A stretch of 8,553 nt of DNA. It comes from an uncultured Eubacteriales bacterium (GTDB taxonomy: Bacteria > Bacillota > Clostridia > Oscillospirales > Oscillospiraceae). The notes beneath the pieces are model-generated. The model did no database searches. It had not been told where the DNA came from and saw only the letters and a list, made by a program, of their open reading frames with translations. The DNA is taken from NCBI GenBank assembly GCA_900549705.1, contig URPI01000095.1:1-8553 (forward strand), given 5' to 3'. Positions within the stretch are counted from its first letter, which is position 1; every line of letters begins with the position of its first letter. The translations under genes were made by a program, and so were the position numbers. Shown in pieces: positions 1 through 6,901 of this stretch.

Positions 1-95
1 ACAGTTCGGGAGGGGAAGCTGCTACCATTCAACGAACCGCCATGTCCCGTCAGCTGGCGGGCGGCTAATAGCCGCCCCTACAGAGGGCGTGTGCT
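1..95 (+). repeat. Mosaic palindromic intergenic repeat, left-edge copy
   Basis: This gene-free stretch lies beyond the hfq terminator. It holds a perfect 9-bp inverted repeat at 59-77 (GGGCGGCTAATAGCCGCCC, one central base), followed at once by CCTACAG (78-83 region) and a GTGC-ending tail (to about 94). Before it, a 30-nt module at 14-43 (starting GGAAGCTGCTACCATTCAAC) matches 3518-3547 at 23 of 30 positions and also matches the minus strand of about 8462-8490. The CCGCCATGT segment at 38-45 recurs at 3608-3615. The first four bases, ACAG, match the end of CTACAG in the right-edge copy, where the same GGGAAGCT module follows. Another hairpin therefore probably lies just outside the window. 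No coding sequence is supported here. The family is not one I can name. Confidence 0.8.
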
Positions 96-194
96 GCTCA
101 ACCGGGATGCCAATATCAATCCCACGGTTTTCTCCACCTGCCGTCACCGGGCGGGTTAGGGCACCAACGTATCGGTATCATCCCCGTGCGTCAT

Positions 195-222
195 TAAAAA
201 AGCGGCGGGAAATCCGCCGCTT
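195..222 (-). terminator. Rho-independent terminator after hfq
   Basis: Read on the minus strand, a 9-bp GC-rich stem AAGCGGCGG / CCGCCGCTT (222-214 with 208-200) with a 5-nt loop runs straight into a run of six T (201-196). It begins 11 bp after the hfq stop codon, so it ends the miaB-to-hfq transcription unit. The rest of the flank, about 95-193, shows no gene or structure that I can support. Confidence 0.9.
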
Positions 223-233
223 CTGGGAAGTGA

Positions 234-461
234 TTACATGGCAGCTGCGGCCTTCAGCGGCCGGATGGGAGCCAGGGTAGAGATGGCGTGTTTGTAAATC
301 ATCTGCTGCCGCCCGTCCGTCACCAGCACCACCACAAAGCTGTCAAACCCCGTGATGATGCCTCGCAGCTGGAATCCGTTCATCAAGAACAGCGTCACCG
401 GGACCTTGTCCCGGCGCACTTCCTTCAAAATGGCATCCTGCAAATTCACTTGTTCCGTCAT
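234..461 (-). CDS. hfq: RNA chaperone Hfq
   Basis: Hfq is a hexameric Sm-like ring that binds small RNAs and mRNAs in the cytoplasm. The 75-residue product is the usual size for a Firmicute Hfq without a long C-terminal tail. Visible signatures are N6-L7-Q8-D9 at the proximal-face helix, R16-R17-D18-K19 as the rim patch, N28-G29-F30 and G38-F39-D40-S41-F42 of Sm1, and Y56-K57-H58-A59 of Sm2 (YKHAIST). The loop before Sm2 (TDGRQQM) is one residue longer than in E. coli, as in B. subtilis. Residue 31 is Gln rather than Lys, also as in B. subtilis. I chose the start at 461 because AAAGAGGG (476-469) lies 7 nt upstream. An in-frame ATG at 491 would add ten residues that do not look like Hfq, and it has no ribosome binding site. 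It is the last gene of the unit, 43 bp after miaA and just before a terminator. Its initiation region is a strong inverted repeat (see 459-494). Confidence 0.96.
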   Translation of the reverse strand: MTEQVNLQDAILKEVRRDKVPVTLFLMNGFQLRGIITGFDSFVVVLVTDGRQQMIYKHAISTLAPIRPLKAAAAM

Positions 462-494
462 ATGTATACCCTCTTTCTTGTTGGTATCCATATG
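459..494 (-). promoter_or_regulatory. Inverted repeat covering the hfq start codon and RBS
   Basis: On the minus strand, arm CATATGGATACC (494-483) can pair with GGTATACATATG (470-459) at 11 of 12 positions; the only mismatch is G488 with A465. The 12-nt loop is AACAAGAAAGAG (482-471). The hfq start codon (461-459) is wholly inside the 3' arm. The Shine-Dalgarno AAAGAGGG (476-469) starts in the loop and ends in the stem. The loop reads as the triplets AAC, AAG, AAA, which fit the A-R-N pattern bound by the distal face of E. coli Hfq; its purine content also suits the Gram-positive distal-face preference. The structure itself is seen. A role in translational control or Hfq autoregulation is inference. 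Part of the symmetry comes from CATATG, which is itself a palindrome and surrounds both candidate ATGs. Confidence 0.6.
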
Positions 495-504
495 CTATCA
501 CAGC

Positions 505-1440
505 CTAGGTGTCGTTTTCCTGCAAAACCTGTCGCGCCTGCCGGAGAATTTCCTCGCTCCCCTCCCCCGGTTTGCGCAGCAGCCAATGCATCTGTTTGTT
601 CCGCCGGAACCAGGTCAGCTGGCGCTTGGCATAATGGCGGCTGGACAGACGCACCTGGTCAGCCGCCTCCACAATGGTGCCTGCGCCCTCCAGCGCGGCG
701 GTGAACTCCTTGTAGCCAATGGCCTGCATGGCGGTGCATTTTTCCGGGATACCGGATGACAGCAATCCCTGAATTTCAGCCACCAGTCCCATTTCCAGCA
801 TCACATCCACCCGCCGGTCAATCCGGCTGTATAGCTCTGCCCGGCTTTCAAAATCCAACCCCAGCCAGATGGGGGAAAACCGGGGCGGCACAGACTGGGT
901 GCGGCGGTTGTGGGCGGTGATAGTCTCACCGGTTTCCAGGTACACCTCCAGCGCCCGAATGATGCGCTTGCGGTCGGATGGGTGCAGCCGCTCTGCCGCT
1001 TCCGGGTCAATCTCCCGGAGCCGTTGCAGCAGTGCTTCCATGCCCGCCCGGTCTGCCTCCGCTTCCAGCCGTTCCCGCACACCGGTGGAGGGGAAGGGGG
1101 CAAAATCGTTGCCCCGAATGAGGCTATCCATATATAGCCCGGTGCCTCCGGCAATAATGGCAGTCTTCCCCCGGGCGAGGATGTCCTCCACAACTGCCGT
1201 GGCTTCCTGGCAGTAGCGGCTGACGGAATAATCCTCCCACGGCTCTGCCACATCAATCATATGGTGGGGGATGCCCTGCCGCTCCTCCGGGGTGGGCTTG
1301 GCGGTGCCGATGTCCATGCGCTTATATACCTGCATGGAGTCGCAGGACACCACTTCGCCGTTATATTCCTTTGCCAGCTCCACCGCCAGCGCGGTCTTGC
1401 CGGAGGCCGTGGGGCCGGCAATGCAAATGATTTGGTTCAT
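505..1440 (-). CDS. miaA: tRNA dimethylallyltransferase MiaA
   Basis: MiaA transfers a dimethylallyl group from DMAPP to N6 of A37 in tRNAs that read UNN codons, giving i6A37, the substrate of MiaB encoded at the head of the same unit. The 311-residue protein shows the P-loop GPTASGKT (9-16), the SCDSMQVY segment (32-39) whose Asp34 aligns with the catalytic Asp42 of E. coli, IGTAKP (44-49), PHHMID (58-63), GGTGLY (98-103), the HPSDRKRIIRALE helix (153-165), AIGYKE (240-245) and the C-terminal KRQLTWFRRN (272-281). Length and order are typical. Only 9 bp separate it from mutL. Its Shine-Dalgarno AAGGAG overlaps the mutL stop codon (TAAGGAGAGACC before the ATG), so translation is probably coupled to mutL. 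It ends with TAG. Confidence 0.97.
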   Translation of the reverse strand: MNQIICIAGPTASGKTALAVELAKEYNGEVVSCDSMQVYKRMDIGTAKPTPEERQGIPHHMIDVAEPWEDYSVSRYCQEATAVVEDILARGKTAIIAGGTGLYMDSLIRGNDFAPFPSTGVRERLEAEADRAGMEALLQRLREIDPEAAERLHPSDRKRIIRALEVYLETGETITAHNRRTQSVPPRFSPIWLGLDFESRAELYSRIDRRVDVMLEMGLVAEIQGLLSSGIPEKCTAMQAIGYKEFTAALEGAGTIVEAADQVRLSSRHYAKRQLTWFRRNKQMHWLLRKPGEGSEEILRQARQVLQENDT

Positions 1441-1449
1441 GGTCTCTCC

Positions 1450-3429
1450 TTATGTCCGCTTGAACTGCTTTTCCACCTGCTTTTTGCTCAGGGTAATGCA
1501 GATGGGGCGGCCATGGGGACAGTATTTCAGTTCCTCCCGCTCCATAACGGTCTTTGCAATGGCATATAGCTCCTGCTCATCCGTCACCCAGCCGGCCTTG
1601 ATGGCAGCCTTGCAGGCCACCGTATGCAGCAGCTCATCCCGCACGGTGTCCTTCTGCTCCCGGCGGCCATTGAGCAGGTCAGCGGCAAGGCTCTCCACCG
1701 TCTCGGCGGCAGAGTCCGGGGACAAATCCATGGGAATCTGACGCAGCAGCAGGGTGCTGTCGCCAAATTCTTCCAGCTGGAAGCCCAGCTCCTCCATCAT
1801 GGTCATATTGCTGAGCAGCTCTCCCGCCGCCGCGGGGGTCAGCCGCACGGTCAGGGGGGACAGCAGGGCTTGGCCGGAAATGGCCTCCTGATTGGCCTTG
1901 AGTTTGTCAAAAAGAATCCTCTCATGGGCGGCGTGCTTGTCAATGAGGAAGGCGTCCTCCCCCTGCTCCACCAGAATATAGGTGCGGTACAGCTCCCCCA
2001 CCAAACGCCAGTCCGGCACGCTGGGCATATCCAATTTCTGCTGGACGTTTTCCGGCTGTTCCGGCTTCACGGGAGGCACCGGAATCTCCGGCGCTTTGGG
2101 CATCTTCGGCTCTGCCGGAAGCGGGGGCAGAAAGCCTATTCTCTCCTCCTCCGGCTGGGATTTTGCAGCCGGACGGGGTGGAACCGGAATCGGCTCTCCC
2201 GGAATCACCACCGCGCTGTGGAGCATTGTCTTGTCCGGCATGGCCTTAACAATTTTCTCCACTGCCGCCTGTGCTGCCTGGGGCTTGGGCTGAGGTGCTT
2301 CCTGCATGGCCGCAGAGAAGCTCTTGTACTCCTCCGGGGTCATGGTGCGGAAGAAATTCTGCTTGGACACTGCCGCCTGACGGGGCTGCATCGGTTGCGG
2401 CGCGGATGCAGCTTGCTTTGCAAACTGCACCTGGGGGCGGTCGGGGGTTTTGTTCAGCGCCGCCAGCACGCCATAGTGAACGCAGTCAAACACCGCCTTC
2501 TCGTTGAGGAATTTCACTTCCGTCTTTGCCGGATGGACGTTGACATCCACCGCATCGGGCGGAAGCTGTAGGTGCAGCACACCGGCGGGGAATTTTCCCA
2601 CCATCAGCTGGTTGCGGTAGGCTTCCTCCAGCGCAGAAATCAGGAGTTTCGATTTCACCGGGCGGTCGTTGACAAAAAAGGTCTGAAAATTCCGGCTGGG
2701 GCGGCTGTCAGTGGGCTTCGTGACATAGCCGGTAAGTCGGTAGCTGTCCCAATGACTTTCCACCTGGGCCATCCCCGCAAATTCCCGGCCATACACGCAG
2801 TAGACCGCCGTTTGCAGGGAGCCGTCACCGGGAGTGGAAAGAATATTCTTCCCGTCCCGCAGCAGGGTAATGGCCACTTGGGGGTGCGCCAAGGCCTGCA
2901 TCTGCACCGCCGCCGTCACCCGGCTGCCCTCCACGGAGTCGGATTTCATAAATTTCATCCGGGCAGGGGTGTTGTAAAACAAATCCCGGATGATGATGGT
3001 GGTGCCATCCGGGCATCCTGCTTCGCCGGACTGGGTAATGACCCCTGCCTCCAAATGGAGGCTGGTGCCAGCCATGGCACCGGCGGGCTTGGTCAGCAAA
3101 TCAATGCGGCTGACGGAGGCAATGGCAGCCAGTGCCTCGCCCCGGAAGCCCATGGTGGAAATCGCCCCCAAGTCCTCCGCCCGGCGCAGCTTGGAGGTGG
3201 CATGGCGCAAAAAGGCGGTTTTGGCATCCTCCGGCTCCATGCCGCAGCCGTTGTCCGTCACCCGCAGGAAGGTCATGCCGCCGTCCCGGATTTCGATGGT
3301 CACCTTGGTTGCACCGGCATCCACAGCGTTTTCCAGCAGCTCCTTGACCACGCTGGCCGGACGCTCCACCACCTCACCGGCGGCAATGAGATTGGCAATA
3401 TGGCTGGGAAGCTGAATAATTGCAGGCAT
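1450..3429 (-). CDS. mutL: DNA mismatch repair protein MutL, endonuclease type
   Basis: MutL is recruited by mismatch-bound MutS and, in bacteria without MutH, nicks the new strand. The N-terminal GHKL ATPase (about 1-325) has Glu30 and Asn34 in KELLENAVDAGAT, DNGCGM (59-64), RHATSKL (75-81) and TMGFRGEAL (92-100). A Pro/Gln-rich linker (about 326-470) follows, then the dimerisation/endonuclease domain. The domain carries DKHAAHE (497-503), QALLSP (520-525, matching the QxxxxP beta-clamp motif), ACKAAI (605-610) and CPHGRP (637-642), with metal-site candidates E503, C606, C637 and H639. The signature motif is usually DQHA(x)2E(x)4E; here Q is K and the last E is D508. At 659 residues it is within family range. 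A strong GAGGTGAT ribosome binding site (about 3440-3433) fixes the start. Unlike the common order, mutS is not the immediate upstream gene. Confidence 0.97.
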   Translation of the reverse strand: MPAIIQLPSHIANLIAAGEVVERPASVVKELLENAVDAGATKVTIEIRDGGMTFLRVTDNGCGMEPEDAKTAFLRHATSKLRRAEDLGAISTMGFRGEALAAIASVSRIDLLTKPAGAMAGTSLHLEAGVITQSGEAGCPDGTTIIIRDLFYNTPARMKFMKSDSVEGSRVTAAVQMQALAHPQVAITLLRDGKNILSTPGDGSLQTAVYCVYGREFAGMAQVESHWDSYRLTGYVTKPTDSRPSRNFQTFFVNDRPVKSKLLISALEEAYRNQLMVGKFPAGVLHLQLPPDAVDVNVHPAKTEVKFLNEKAVFDCVHYGVLAALNKTPDRPQVQFAKQAASAPQPMQPRQAAVSKQNFFRTMTPEEYKSFSAAMQEAPQPKPQAAQAAVEKIVKAMPDKTMLHSAVVIPGEPIPVPPRPAAKSQPEEERIGFLPPLPAEPKMPKAPEIPVPPVKPEQPENVQQKLDMPSVPDWRLVGELYRTYILVEQGEDAFLIDKHAAHERILFDKLKANQEAISGQALLSPLTVRLTPAAAGELLSNMTMMEELGFQLEEFGDSTLLLRQIPMDLSPDSAAETVESLAADLLNGRREQKDTVRDELLHTVACKAAIKAGWVTDEQELYAIAKTVMEREELKYCPHGRPICITLSKKQVEKQFKRT

Positions 3430-3489
3430 AAAATCACCTCGTTGAAAAAAACATGTTTCAGTTGTTGATGGATTTTTGAACGGCTAGCA

Positions 3490-3627
3490 CCCCCGGGGGA
3501 AGCCAAGGGGCAGTTGCGGAAGCTTTTACCATTCAACCGGCTGCCATCGGCATCCGGGGTTGCGGGCGGATAATATCCGCCCCTACAGGGTGCGTGCAAA
3601 CGCTTCCCGCCATGTAACTGGCAAGCC
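3490..3627 (+). repeat. Mosaic palindromic repeat inside the operon, between CPBP gene and mutL
   Basis: The 198-bp gap between the CPBP stop and the mutL start is mostly repeat. The module at 3518-3547 (GGAAGCTTTTACCATTCAAC and onward) matches 14-43 at 23 of 30 positions. A perfect 9-bp inverted repeat at 3564-3582 (GGGCGGATAATATCCGCCC) is followed by CCTACAG and the tail GGTGCGTGC. A third module, TGCAAA...CGC...CGCCATGTA (3595-3616), recurs at 8403-8425, and CCGCCATGT recurs at 38-45. CCCCCGGGGG (3490-3499) marks one end. The other end reaches the CPBP stop codon, which falls in ATGTAGGG on the minus strand, like the TGTAGGGG border of other copies. The remaining 3430-3489 holds the mutL ribosome binding site and no convincing promoter. 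The hairpin has no T run, so it is not a standard terminator. Confidence 0.8.
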
Positions 3628-4284
3628 CTACATAATCCCCATCATGGACACGGCGTTGATGATGGCGTGGATACACATGGCAGTCACGATGCTGTTCGTC
3701 TTCTCCATGGCAGCTGCCAGCACCAGCCCCGCCGGGAGATACTGCAAAAAGCACAGCAAAAGCTGCATCGCCCCGAAGGAACCCACATAGCCCATGACGT
3801 GCAGCGCCCCAAAGGCCGCCGCCGAGATGGCATAGGCTGCCCAGCGGCTGTGCTTCCGGGCACAGCCGAAAATCAAGCCCCGGAACAGGCACTCCTCGCT
3901 CACCGGTGCCAGCGCCACCGTCATAACGGCAGTCAACGCCAGATTTCCCTGCCGCAGCAGAGCAACGGAATCATCATTGACATTGCGGAAGCCGGGATCA
4001 ATGGCTGTAATCAAACACAGCAGCACTTCCCCCGCCACATAATACACCGCCAGCGACACGGCAATCACCGGAAGCACTTTTTTGAATCCGACGGTGAAAT
4101 TCCGAAGCTCCTGCTTCAAATAGCGGTGGAAAATCACCGTCACCGCCAAAAGGCTTACCAAATGATAGCAGAAATTCACCGCCGTGCTGCCCCAAGGGGC
4201 AGCAATGCTGCTGATAAGGCTGGGCAGCACCAGCATTTGGACGGCCAGCCAGCCCCAGCCGAAGGTCATTTCCCGTTTTGTCAT
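3628..4284 (-). CDS. CPBP family intramembrane glutamic endopeptidase
   Basis: This is a 218-residue, very hydrophobic protein of the CPBP (CAAX protease/bacteriocin-processing, ABI, Rce1-like) family. The three family motifs are present and ordered: EECLFR (130-135, the EExxxR glutamates), FGALH (158-162, FxxxH) and HAIIN (206-210, HxxxN). Likely membrane segments are near 11-29, 35-53, 70-93, 115-128, 148-168, 172-192 and 196-216. The active-site residues are intact, so it is probably an active membrane protease, but its substrate is unknown. Relatives process prenylated proteins in eukaryotes, and bacterial ones are tied to bacteriocin maturation or self-immunity; nothing here points to either. 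Its ATG overlaps the mutS TGA as ATGA, with only a weak AAGAAG upstream, so translation is probably coupled to mutS. An in-frame ATG five codons downstream is an alternative start. Base composition resembles its neighbours. It separates mutS from mutL. Confidence 0.88.
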   Translation of the reverse strand: MTKREMTFGWGWLAVQMLVLPSLISSIAAPWGSTAVNFCYHLVSLLAVTVIFHRYLKQELRNFTVGFKKVLPVIAVSLAVYYVAGEVLLCLITAIDPGFRNVNDDSVALLRQGNLALTAVMTVALAPVSEECLFRGLIFGCARKHSRWAAYAISAAAFGALHVMGYVGSFGAMQLLLCFLQYLPAGLVLAAAMEKTNSIVTAMCIHAIINAVSMMGIM

Positions 4285-6884
4285 GCGTCCAGCATCTTCT
4301 TGAGCTGATACAGCTCATTCATGGCCTCGATGGGGGTCAGCGTCTCCACATTGACGGTGCGCAAAGCGGCGGCAATCCGCTGATAGGACAGCTCCGCCAT
4401 GCTCACCTGGTCATCCGCCGGGGCGGCGGGCTGACTGGCTGGCATGACACCCGCTTCCAGCTCGGCAAGAATCTCCCGCGCCCGGCTCACCACGGCAGTG
4501 GGCAATCCGGCCAGCTTTGCCACCTCAATGCCGTAGCTGTCATCGGTGGCACCGGGCACAATGCGGCGCAGAAAAATCATTTGATCCCCCCGCTTTTTCA
4601 CGGCGATGTTGTAATTTTTCACATTGGGCAGCTTGTCCTCCATGGTGGCAAGCTCGTGATAATGGGTGGCAAACAGGGTTTTTGCCCCCAGCTTTTTGGG
4701 ATTGGCGGCAAATTCCAGCACCGCCCGGGCAATGGCCATGCCATCGTAGGTGGAGGTGCCCCGGCCAATCTCGTCCAGAATCAGCAGGCTTCGGCTGGTG
4801 GCGTATTTCAAAATGGAAGCCACCTCTGCCATTTCCACCATGAAGGTGGACTGCCCGGAAGCCAGGTCATCGCTGGCACCGATGCGGGTGAACACCCGGT
4901 CAACCAGCCCGATGCGGGCGCTTCTGGCCGGGACAAAGGAACCCATCTGCGCCATGAGCACAATCAGTGCTACCTGACGCATATAGGTGGATTTACCGGC
5001 CATATTAGGGCCTGTGATGATGGCAACCTGATTGTCCGCTGCACCCAGCTCGGTGCTGTTGGGGACAAACAGGCTGTCCTTCAGCATGGCCTCCACCACC
5101 GGATGGCGGCCATCGGTAATGGAGATTTCCTGCCCCAAGGTGATTTCCGGGCGGCAATAGCCCCGCTGCGCCGCCACGGCGGCAAAAGAACACAGGGTAT
5201 CCACGGCGGCAACCGCCATGGCCGTCAGCTGCACCCGCTCCGCCCCCTGGGCAAGCTGACTGCGCAGCCGGGTGAAAATATCATATTCCAGGGCGGTGAG
5301 CCGCTCTTTGGCGGTGAGCACCTGGGTTTCCAGCTCTTTTAGCTCCTGGGTGATGTAGCGTTCGCAGTTTGCCAGGGTCTGCTTGCGGATGTAGTGCTGA
5401 GGCACCTGGTCAATGAAGGACTTGGACACCTCGATATAATAGCCGAACACCCGGTTGTAGCCCACACGCAGGGTGCGGATGCCGGTTTTTTCCCGTTCAT
5501 CAGCCTCAATGGCGGCAATGGTGCCGGAGCCGCCCTCCATAATGTCCCGCAGCTTATCAGCCTCGGCATCTGCGCCCTTGCGGATGATGCCGCCCTCCCG
5601 GACGGTCAGGGGAGGATCGTCCACGATGGTCTTTTCAATCAGCTCCACATAGTCTTCCATGGGGTCGATGCCCCGGTTCAGCTGCACCAGCATGGGGGAT
5701 TTCAGCTGTTCCAGCTGCTGCTTTACCTGGGGTAACCCCCGGAAGCCCCGCGCCAGCCCCAGCAGGTCGCGGCAGTTGACCGTGCCGGTGACCACCCGGG
5801 TGATGACCCGCTCCATGTCCGTCACTTGCTTCAACGCTTCTTCCAGCTCTCCCCGGACAATGGGCGCTTGCACCAGCTCCTCCACGGCAGCCTGCCGCCG
5901 GGTGATTTCCCCGGCATCCAGCAGAGGCTTTTCCATCCAGCTGCGCAGCAGCCGACCGCCCATGGGGGTGTGGGTTTTATCCAGCACCCACAATAGCGAC
6001 CCCCGCTTTTCCTTGGAGCGCATGGTTTCGGTCAGCTCCAGGTTCCGGCGGGCATCCATGTCCAGCTCCATGAATTTGCCGCCGGTGTAGTATTGCAGGC
6101 GGCGGATATGCGCCAGGTCATTTTTCTGCAAATCCAGCAGGGTTCTCAGCAGCGCACCGCTGGCCACCACTGCCAGAGGATAGGTAACAAGCCCCAGCTT
6201 CTCGATAGGCTCTCCAAAATGACGTTCCAGCAGCTGCTGGCAGCTTTCCAGCCGGAACAGCTCCTCCGTCCCCTCGTCCACGCAGCAGCCCAGCCGGTGG
6301 AACAGGGCATCCTCAACCACATCTCCGGTGACATTCTCACCGAAGCGCAGCACCTCGCTGGGGGAAAATCGCCCCAGCTCCGATGCAACCGTGGGGGCAT
6401 CGGGGCAGATGGTGGCATAAAATGCGCCGGTGGAAACATCGCAGAAGGCCAGGCCGAAGCGGTTGCCCTGACCGTAGAGGCAGGCCATATAGTTATTTTT
6501 ATTTTCGTCCAGCATACAGCTTTCCGTAACCGTGCCGGGGGTGACAATGCGGGTGATGTCCCGCTCCACCAAGCCCTTTACTTCCTTGGGATCCTGCATC
6601 TGCTCGCACACCGCCACCTTGTAGCCCTTTTGCACCATGCGGGCAATGTAGGCATCCACGCTGTGATAGGGCACGCCGCACATAGGAGTCTGCTCCTCCT
6701 TTGGCTTGGTGCGGTCACGGGTGGTCAGGGTCAGATCCAGCTCCCGGGCCGCCAGGATGGCATCCTCATTGAACATCTCGTAAAAGTCGCCCAGGCGGAA
6801 AAACAGAATGCTGTCCTTGTTTTTTTCCTTCAGTGCCCGGTACTGCTGCTGCATAGGGGTCAGCTCTGTGTCATTGACTGCCAT
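4281..6884 (-). CDS. mutS: DNA mismatch repair protein MutS
   Basis: MutS dimers recognise mismatches and small loops and then recruit MutL. The 867 residues follow the MutS1 layout. The mismatch-binding domain holds the Phe-x-Glu wedge in GDFYEMF (F34, E36); it is followed by the connector, lever/core and clamp domains. The C-terminal ABC-type ATPase has Walker A GPNMAGKST (625-633), the MGSFVPA segment (647-653), the signature region near 674-682 (LASGQSTFM), Walker B LLILDEIGRGTS (700-711) and the ATHYHEL histidine loop (739-745). The tail after about 810 carries QVSMAEL (826-832), where many Firmicute MutS proteins have a QLSLF-like beta-clamp motif, followed by a helix-rich end (PIEAMNELYQLKKML). 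AAGGAG placed 6 nt before the ATG sits in the 17-bp gap after miaB and fixes the start. The stop overlaps the next gene's ATG. Confidence 0.97.
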   Translation of the reverse strand: MAVNDTELTPMQQQYRALKEKNKDSILFFRLGDFYEMFNEDAILAARELDLTLTTRDRTKPKEEQTPMCGVPYHSVDAYIARMVQKGYKVAVCEQMQDPKEVKGLVERDITRIVTPGTVTESCMLDENKNNYMACLYGQGNRFGLAFCDVSTGAFYATICPDAPTVASELGRFSPSEVLRFGENVTGDVVEDALFHRLGCCVDEGTEELFRLESCQQLLERHFGEPIEKLGLVTYPLAVVASGALLRTLLDLQKNDLAHIRRLQYYTGGKFMELDMDARRNLELTETMRSKEKRGSLLWVLDKTHTPMGGRLLRSWMEKPLLDAGEITRRQAAVEELVQAPIVRGELEEALKQVTDMERVITRVVTGTVNCRDLLGLARGFRGLPQVKQQLEQLKSPMLVQLNRGIDPMEDYVELIEKTIVDDPPLTVREGGIIRKGADAEADKLRDIMEGGSGTIAAIEADEREKTGIRTLRVGYNRVFGYYIEVSKSFIDQVPQHYIRKQTLANCERYITQELKELETQVLTAKERLTALEYDIFTRLRSQLAQGAERVQLTAMAVAAVDTLCSFAAVAAQRGYCRPEITLGQEISITDGRHPVVEAMLKDSLFVPNSTELGAADNQVAIITGPNMAGKSTYMRQVALIVLMAQMGSFVPARSARIGLVDRVFTRIGASDDLASGQSTFMVEMAEVASILKYATSRSLLILDEIGRGTSTYDGMAIARAVLEFAANPKKLGAKTLFATHYHELATMEDKLPNVKNYNIAVKKRGDQMIFLRRIVPGATDDSYGIEVAKLAGLPTAVVSRAREILAELEAGVMPASQPAAPADDQVSMAELSYQRIAAALRTVNVETLTPIEAMNELYQLKKMLDA

Positions 6885-6901
6885 GATTCTCTCCTTCGGA
6901 A

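Noticed and set aside
462..491. Hfq start ten codons further upstream, at 491
   Set aside because: The added residues (MDTNKKEGIH) do not resemble Hfq and no Shine-Dalgarno precedes 491, whereas AAAGAGGG sits 7 nt before the ATG at 461.
3449..3458. AAACATGTTT palindrome 20 bp before mutL as an operator
   Set aside because: It is short and AT-rich next to an A/T tract, does not match the Firmicute LexA box (CGAAC-N4-GTTCG), and has no convincing promoter boxes around it.
3564..3582. Repeat hairpin as an intrinsic terminator of mutS-CPBP
   Set aside because: There is no T run on either side and the stem has a one-base centre; the true terminator style of this genome is seen at 195-222.
3300..3599. 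Minus-strand 99-codon frame between the CPBP gene and mutL
   Set aside because: It runs through the repeat and into mutL in another frame; the mutL start has its own strong ribosome binding site.
4278..5342. Long plus-strand open frames opposite mutS, also at 6093-7082, 7088-7870, 1624-2571 and 2572-3468
   Set aside because: They lie wholly or almost wholly antisense to well-recognised genes, have His/Gly/Gln-rich, low-homology-looking products, and lack credible ribosome binding sites. They are by-products of GC-rich codon use.
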